Origin: CADEEN01 sp035716845
GTDB lineage: Bacteria > Pseudomonadota > Gammaproteobacteria > Burkholderiales > Burkholderiaceae_C
Direction: 5' to 3'
Length of the DNA stretch: 21,726 nucleotides
Assembly: GCA_035716845.1 (NCBI GenBank)
Contig: DASTJE010000264.1
Location: 1-21,726 of the forward strand
The position numbers and the translations under genes were made by a program. Below the pieces are notes generated by a model that ran no database searches, had not been told where the DNA came from, and worked only from the letters and a program-made list of their open reading frames with translations. Numbering within the stretch: position 1 is the first letter of the stretch; each line of letters opens with the position of its first letter. Shown one piece after another: positions 15,439-21,726 of the stretch.

Positions 15439-15553
15439 GCGACCTCTCCCGCAGCCGCGTGCGCCGTTCGCACGCTCCGGAGCGCGATTGTTCGAGCGGC
15501 CGGTCGACCTCGCGCGTGAAGCGTTGCGCGCCTCGCGCGGGATTTACCAACGT
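15439..15553. other. metH-DUF1800 gap with a perfect 12-base palindrome
   Basis: 115 bases between the end of metH and the start of the DUF1800 gene, both leftward. CGCTCCGGAGCG (15473-15484) is a perfect palindrome. No T-run follows it and no convincing promoter boxes were found, so it could be a regulator site, a weak terminator or chance in GC-rich DNA. Confidence 0.3.
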
Positions 15554-18286
<2,733 letters not shown>

Positions 18287-18311
18287 CGTCGGGGCAGCAG
18301 GCAGCATCGAC

Positions 18312-18391
18312 GAGCGCCGTTGCACAGCGCGGAAGGTGCGCGCAGTCCCGAGCCTGGCAGCGCGGTCGGGCGCCGTTGCAACGCTCCTCGG
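18312..18391 (-). ncRNA. S-adenosylhomocysteine (SAH) riboswitch in the metH leader
   Basis: The 80-base minus-strand sequence carries the conserved SAH aptamer blocks in order. CCGAGGAGCGTTGCAACGG (from 18391) is first, CCAGGCTCGG (to 18348) is second and GCAACGGCGCTC (to 18312) is last. P1 forms from CCGAG (aptamer positions 1-5) and CTCGG (40-44). The pseudoknot-type pairing is GAGCG (6-10) with CGCTC (76-80). The variable hairpin is GCGCG/CGCGC (49-53 with 61-65). These blocks match the metH aptamer recalled from Ralstonia. Known members turn gene expression on when SAH accumulates, which fits a gene that remakes methionine. Confidence 0.93.
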
Positions 18392-18402
18392 AACAGGGCG
18401 CG

Positions 18403-18429
18403 ATTGTAGGGGGTCGCCCGCGCCTTGAA
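18403..18429 (-). promoter_or_regulatory. Predicted sigma-70 promoter of metH
   Basis: On the minus strand TACAAT (18408-18403) is a good -10 box; a weak -35, TTCAAG (18429-18424), lies 15 bases upstream. A start about 7 bases past the -10 falls near 18396, so the transcript would begin about 5 bases before the riboswitch. That position supports both calls. Confidence 0.5.
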
Positions 18430-18498
18430 GGCGCCGGCTCAACCACCATCTTGGCGCCACGGGTAGCATGCTGCCGCCCACTCAGCCGGAGAACCTCG

Positions 18499-19131
18499 AT
18501 GACGCTGTTTCGCCGCCCCCTTGCCTGGATTGCCGCCCTCGGCGCCGCCGTCGCGCTGTCGGGTTGCGGCTACAACCAGTTCCAGACCCTCGACGAGCAG
18601 ACCAAGAGCGCCTGGTCCGAGGTGCTCAACCAGTACCAGCGCCGCGCCGACCTGATCCCCAACGTCGTGGCCACGGTCAAGGGCGAGGCCAACTTCGAGC
18701 AGGAGACGCTGACCAAGGTCGTCGAGGCGCGCGCCAAGGCCACCGCGATCCAGGTCACGCCCGAGACGCTCAACAACCCCGAGGCCTTCGCCCGCTTCCA
18801 GCAGGCGCAGGGCGAGCTCGGCAGCGCACTGTCGCGTCTGCTCATGGTGACGGAGAACTACCCCAACCTGAAGGCCAACCAGGGCTTCCAGGACCTGCGG
18901 GTGCAGCTCGAGGGCACCGAGAACCGCATCACGGTGGCCCGCAACCGCTACATCAAGGCGGTGCAGGACTACAACGTGCTGGCGCGCCAGTTCCCGACCA
19001 ACCTGACGGCGATGGTGTTCGGCTACGCGGTCAAGCCCAACTTCACGGTGGCCAACGAGGCCCAGATCTCGTCGCCGCCGCAGGTGAGCTTCGACAAGGC
19101 CCCCGCCGCCGCGCCGGCCGCCTCCCGGTAA
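18499..19131 (+). CDS. lemA: LemA family lipoprotein
   Basis: LemA proteins are membrane-attached helical-bundle proteins of unclear function, often next to TPM-domain genes as here. The 210 residues start with a lipoprotein signal ending LSGC (Cys23), followed by GYNQFQTLDEQTKSAWSEV and the family signature QRRADLIPNVVATVKGEANF. Further hallmarks are SALSRLLMVTENYPNLKANQ, LEGTENRITVARNRYIKAVQ, and FPTNLTAMVFGY near residue 170. The C-terminal tail is Ala/Pro-rich. GGAGA lies 6 bases before the ATG at 18499. It starts a rightward operon with two TPM genes (9-base gap to the next) and is divergent from metH. Confidence 0.93.
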   Translation: MTLFRRPLAWIAALGAAVALSGCGYNQFQTLDEQTKSAWSEVLNQYQRRADLIPNVVATVKGEANFEQETLTKVVEARAKATAIQVTPETLNNPEAFARFQQAQGELGSALSRLLMVTENYPNLKANQGFQDLRVQLEGTENRITVARNRYIKAVQDYNVLARQFPTNLTAMVFGYAVKPNFTVANEAQISSPPQVSFDKAPAAAPAASR

Positions 19132-19140
19132 GGGCGCACC

Positions 19141-20040
19141 ATGCGCTGGTGGCAGCGGCTGGCGCTGCCCCTCCTCCTCCTCGCCGGTCTGGCGGGCGCG
19201 GCGGCGCAGGACGTGCTGCCCGTACCCGCGCTGACCGAGAGGGTCATCGACCAGACCGGCACGCTCTCGGCCGACGAACAGCGCCGCCTGATCGACAAGC
19301 TCGCCGCGTTCGAGCGCGACGCCGGGCCGCAGATCGTGGTGCTGATGGTGCGCACGACGGCGCCCGAGGACATCGCCGCCTACGCGCAGCGCGTGGGCGA
19401 AACCTGGAAGATCGGGCGGCGCGATGTCGGCGACGGCCTGCTGCTGGTGGTCGCCAAGGACGACCGTCGCCTGTGGATCGCGCCGGCCAAGGCGCTGGAA
19501 GGCGCGGTGCCCGACCTGGCCGCGCGCCAGATCGCGCGCGACGTGATCAGCCCGCGCTTCAAGAGCGGCGACTTCGCCGGCGGCATCGACGCCGGCGTCG
19601 AGGCACTGTTCGCGCGCATCCGGGGCGAGGGCCTGCCGGCGCCGGCGGCCGACTCGCGGGCCCCCGGCCCGCTCGGCCAGCTGCCGCTGACCGAGTTGCT
19701 GGTGTTCGCCTTCGTCGCGCTGCCGGTGGTGGCCAGCGTGGTGCGGCGCATCTTCGGGCGCGTGCTGGGCACGCTGGCCAGCGGCGGCGCCGCCGGCGTG
19801 CTGGCCTGGGTCGTCACCGGCAGCATGCTGGTGGCGATCCTCGGCGTCGTGATCGGCCTGCTGATCGGCCTGTTCGCCGGCGTCGCGCGCATGCTGCCGC
19901 GGCGCGGTGGCACGCACCTGCCGGCCGGCTGGGGCGGCGGCGGCTGGAGCGGCGGCGGAGGCTGGGGCGGCGGCGGGGGCGGCTTCAGCTCCGGCGGCGG
20001 CGGCGATTTCGGCGGCGGCGGCGCCGGGGGAGACTGGTGA
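19141..20040 (+). CDS. TPM-domain membrane protein, YgcG family
   Basis: Envelope protein with a TPM (TLP18.3/Psb32/MOLO-1, YgcG) domain; a phosphatase-like or repair-factor role is suggested for some members but not settled. The 299 residues show a signal peptide (about 1-22), a periplasmic TPM domain (about 30-165; VIDQTGTLSADEQRRL, then QIVVLMVRTT, GDGLLLVVAKDDRRLWIAPA and DVISPRFKSGDFAGGI), two or three transmembrane segments (about 184-250), and a C-terminal glycine-rich tail (about 262-299) that is nearly all Gly with Trp, Phe and Ser. Such tails are typical of the family. The ATG at 19141 follows lemA by 9 bases; its stop overlaps the next start by one base (TGATG). Confidence 0.92.
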   Translation: MRWWQRLALPLLLLAGLAGAAAQDVLPVPALTERVIDQTGTLSADEQRRLIDKLAAFERDAGPQIVVLMVRTTAPEDIAAYAQRVGETWKIGRRDVGDGLLLVVAKDDRRLWIAPAKALEGAVPDLAARQIARDVISPRFKSGDFAGGIDAGVEALFARIRGEGLPAPAADSRAPGPLGQLPLTELLVFAFVALPVVASVVRRIFGRVLGTLASGGAAGVLAWVVTGSMLVAILGVVIGLLIGLFAGVARMLPRRGGTHLPAGWGGGGWSGGGGWGGGGGGFSSGGGGDFGGGGAGGDW

Positions 20041-20546
20041 TGGGACGCCTGGCACGCATCCTCAGGCATCGCTGGCACGACGAAGGCGACGTCGACCGCG
20101 TGCTGCCGCGCGCCGCGCTGGCGCGGCTCGCGGCGCGCGTGTCGGCCAGCGAGCGTGCGCACAGCGGCGAGATCCGCCTGTGTGTCGAGCCGGCGCTGCC
20201 GACGTCCTACCTGTGGAAGGGGCTGAGTGCGCGCGACCGGGCGATCGCGATGTTCGGCAAGCTGCGCGTGTGGGACACCGAGCACAACAACGGCGTGCTG
20301 ATCTACCTGATGCTCGCCGAGCATGCGATCGAGATCGTCGCCGACCGCGGCCTGAACCGCCACGTGGACCGCGAGCAATGGGCCGCGATCGTCCAGGGCA
20401 TGCGCGAGCCGTTGCGCGCCGGCCGCTTCGAAGACGGCCTGGCGGCGGCGATCGATGCGGTGCATGCGCTGCAGGTGCGGCACTTCCCGCTGGCCGAGGG
20501 CCAGGCGAACCCCAACGAACTGCCCGACGCGGCCTGGCGCCGCTGA
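20040..20546 (+). CDS. Stand-alone TPM-domain protein without signal or membrane segment
   Basis: Second TPM-domain protein of the operon. The 168 residues comprise a short basic N-terminus and a TPM domain (about 25-150): RLAARVSASERAHSGEIRLC, then GKLRVWDTEHNNGVLIYLML and HAIEIVADRGLNRHV. Unlike its neighbour it has no signal peptide, no transmembrane helix and no Gly-rich tail, so it should be cytoplasmic or peripheral. The ATG shares one base with the stop of the previous gene, which suggests translational coupling. Its partner and activity are unknown. It faces atpC, with the atpC terminator in the gap. Confidence 0.88.
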   Translation: MGRLARILRHRWHDEGDVDRVLPRAALARLAARVSASERAHSGEIRLCVEPALPTSYLWKGLSARDRAIAMFGKLRVWDTEHNNGVLIYLMLAEHAIEIVADRGLNRHVDREQWAAIVQGMREPLRAGRFEDGLAAAIDAVHALQVRHFPLAEGQANPNELPDAAWRR

Positions 20547-20562
20547 TCGGCCGCGCACCAAG

Positions 20563-20594
20563 AAAAACGCCCGCGGCCGGGGGCGGCGCGGGCG
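20563..20594 (-). terminator. Rho-independent terminator of the ATP synthase operon
   Basis: On the minus strand CGCCCGCG (20594-20587) and CGCGGGCG (20575-20568) form a perfect 8-bp stem with an 11-base GC-rich loop, followed at once by TTTTT (20567-20563). It lies 23 bases after the atpC stop, the last gene of the atp operon. There is no T-run on the other side, so it probably serves only the leftward transcript. Confidence 0.85.
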
Positions 20595-20616
20595 CTTCGG
20601 CGACGGAGGACGGCGC

Positions 20617-21033
20617 CTACTTCTTGCGCAGCTTCTGGATCGCCGCCAGCTGGGCGGCCATCATCGCGAACTCGCCCTGGGCGGCGGCGAAGTCGATGTC
20701 GCTCTTGGCGCTCTTCATCGCCTCCTCGGCCAGCTTCTTGGCCTCGCTGGCCTTGGCCTCGTCGAGGTCGTGGCCGCGGATCGCCGTGTCGGCCAGCACC
20801 GTCACGCAGTGCGGCTGCACCTCGAGGATGCCGCCGGCGACGAAGACGAACTCCTCCTCGCCGTTGTCGGCGCGCTCGATGCGCACCGCACCGGGCTTGA
20901 TGCGGGTGATCAGCGGCGTGTGGCGCGGGTAGATGCCCAGCTCGCCCATCTCGCCGGGCAGGGCGACGAACTTCGCCTCGCCGGAGAAGATGTTCTCCTC
21001 GGCCGAGACGACGTCGACGTGGATGGTGGACAT
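20617..21033 (-). CDS. atpC: ATP synthase F1 epsilon subunit
   Basis: Central-stalk subunit of the F1 motor that couples rotation to catalysis and can inhibit ATP hydrolysis. The 138 residues are of normal length: an N-terminal beta-sandwich (about 1-86; IHVDVVSAEENIFSGEAKFV, ALPGEMGELGIYPRHTPL, then FVFVAGGILEVQPHCVTVLA) and a C-terminal two-helix part (about 90-138) rich in Ala, Lys and Glu. AAGGAA lies about 6 bases before the ATG at 21031-21033. It follows atpD after 15 bases, the conserved order at the end of the atp operon. Confidence 0.97.
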   Translation of the reverse strand: MSTIHVDVVSAEENIFSGEAKFVALPGEMGELGIYPRHTPLITRIKPGAVRIERADNGEEEFVFVAGGILEVQPHCVTVLADTAIRGHDLDEAKASEAKKLAEEAMKSAKSDIDFAAAQGEFAMMAAQLAAIQKLRKK

Positions 21034-21048
21034 CGCAGTTCCTTCGCG

Positions 21049-21726
21049 TTACTGGATCTTCTTGGCCTTCTCGAAGGCCTGGTCGATCGTGCCGACCATG
21101 TAGAACGCCTGCTCGGGCAGGTGGTCGCACTCGCCGTTGACGATCATCTTGAAGCCGCGGATGGTCTCCTTCAGCGGCACGTACTCGCCCTTGGTGCCGG
21201 TGAACACCTCGGCCACATGGAAAGGCTGCGACAGGAAACGCTGGATCTTGCGCGCGCGGGCCACCGCCAGCTTGTCCTCGGGCGAGAGCTCGTCCATGCC
21301 CAGGATGGCGATGATGTCGCGCAGTTCCTTGTAGCGCTGCAGCGTGGCCTGCACGGCACGCGTGGTGTTGTAGTGCTCCTCGCCCACCACGTTGGGGTCG
21401 ACCTGGCGGCTGTTCGAGTCCAGCGGATCCACCGCCGGGTAGATGCCCAGCGCGGCAATGTCGCGCGACAGCACCACCGTGGCGTCCAGGTGGGCGAAGG
21501 TGGTGGCCGGCGACGGGTCGGTCAGGTCGTCGGCGGGCACGTACACGGCCTGGATCGACGTGATCGAGCCGATCTTGGTGGAGGTGATGCGCTCCTGCAG
21601 ACGACCCATCTCCTCGGCCAGCGTCGGCTGGTAGCCCACGGCCGAAGGCATGCGGCCCAGCAGCGCGGACACCTCGGTGCCGGCCAGCGTGTAGCGGTAG
21701 ATGTTGTCGACGAAGAACAGCACGTC
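21049..21726 (-). CDS. atpD: ATP synthase F1 beta subunit, C-terminal part (5' end outside window)
   Basis: Catalytic subunit of F1. The visible 225 residues are the C-terminal half, from DVLFFVDNIYRYTLAGTEVS to the stop. They include the Walker B aspartate in LFFVDNIYR, ALLGRMPSAVGYQPTL, the STKIGSITSIQAVYVPADD region, and the DELSEED-loop variant DELSPEDK (about 60 residues before the end) that contacts the rotating stalk. The N-terminal barrel and the P-loop lie beyond the right edge. Sequence is that of an ordinary housekeeping gene with no anomaly. Confidence 0.98.
   Translation of the reverse strand, partial: DVLFFVDNIYRYTLAGTEVSALLGRMPSAVGYQPTLAEEMGRLQERITSTKIGSITSIQAVYVPADDLTDPSPATTFAHLDATVVLSRDIAALGIYPAVDPLDSNSRQVDPNVVGEEHYNTTRAVQATLQRYKELRDIIAILGMDELSPEDKLAVARARKIQRFLSQPFHVAEVFTGTKGEYVPLKETIRGFKMIVNGECDHLPEQAFYMVGTIDQAFEKAKKIQ

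Noticed and set aside
13567..15519. 650-codon plus-strand frame opposite DUF1800
   Set aside because: Shadow frame; the minus-strand DUF1800 protein has a lipobox, a ribosome binding site and family motifs.
18423..18470. lemA promoter from TTGAAG and TAGCAT
   Set aside because: The boxes are too far apart for sigma-70 (spacing well over 20 bases), so no promoter was called.
18287..18498. Cobalamin riboswitch in front of metH
   Set aside because: No B12-box sequence was found; the leader instead matches the SAH aptamer along its whole length.

Overview
The window looks like a chromosomal segment of a high-GC betaproteobacterium, most likely Burkholderiales of the Comamonadaceae / Rubrivivax-Leptothrix kind. 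This rests on protein style (a Bug-type solute receptor, an L-talarate/galactarate dehydratase of the Polaromonas type, a MetH without its homocysteine domain), on an SAH riboswitch in front of metH, and on GC-rich intergenic repeats. No phage, insertion sequence, CRISPR array, rRNA or tRNA was seen.

Positions 1-11576 form a divergent catabolic island for hexuronates and aldarates. Leftward run a FadR-type GntR regulator (4364-5080), D-glucarate dehydratase gudD (3001-4338), an orphan Bug receptor (1965-2960), an L-talarate/galactarate dehydratase (772-1968) and an HpcH/HpaI aldolase cut by the left edge (1-720). Rightward run uronate dehydrogenase udh (5175-5996), a TRAP transporter dctP-dctQ-dctM (6014-9035), an SMP-30 type lactonase (9032-10027) and galactarate dehydratase garD (10029-11576). 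The predicted route is: uronate uptake, oxidation to an aldaro-lactone, ring opening to glucarate or galactarate, dehydration by one of three dehydratases, and aldol cleavage to pyruvate and tartronate semialdehyde. A GTTGT-N3-ACAAC palindrome lies between the divergent arms, and a matching degenerate copy overlaps the gudD start.

Positions 11625-15438 (leftward) hold a small glycine-zipper envelope protein and the common DUF1501/DUF1800 pair of exported proteins. Positions 15554-18391 hold metH (pterin, cobalamin and activation domains only) with a complete SAH riboswitch and a promoter -10 box in its leader. Positions 18499-20546 (rightward) hold lemA and two TPM-domain genes, tightly packed. 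Positions 20563-21726 (leftward) hold the end of the ATP synthase operon: atpC with a terminator, and the 3' part of atpD.

The two most unusual features are a two-copy 77-bp tandem repeat between dctQ and dctM that builds a chain of overlapping mini-ORFs, and the SAH-riboswitch-controlled metH that is not next to any homocysteine-binding partner gene.
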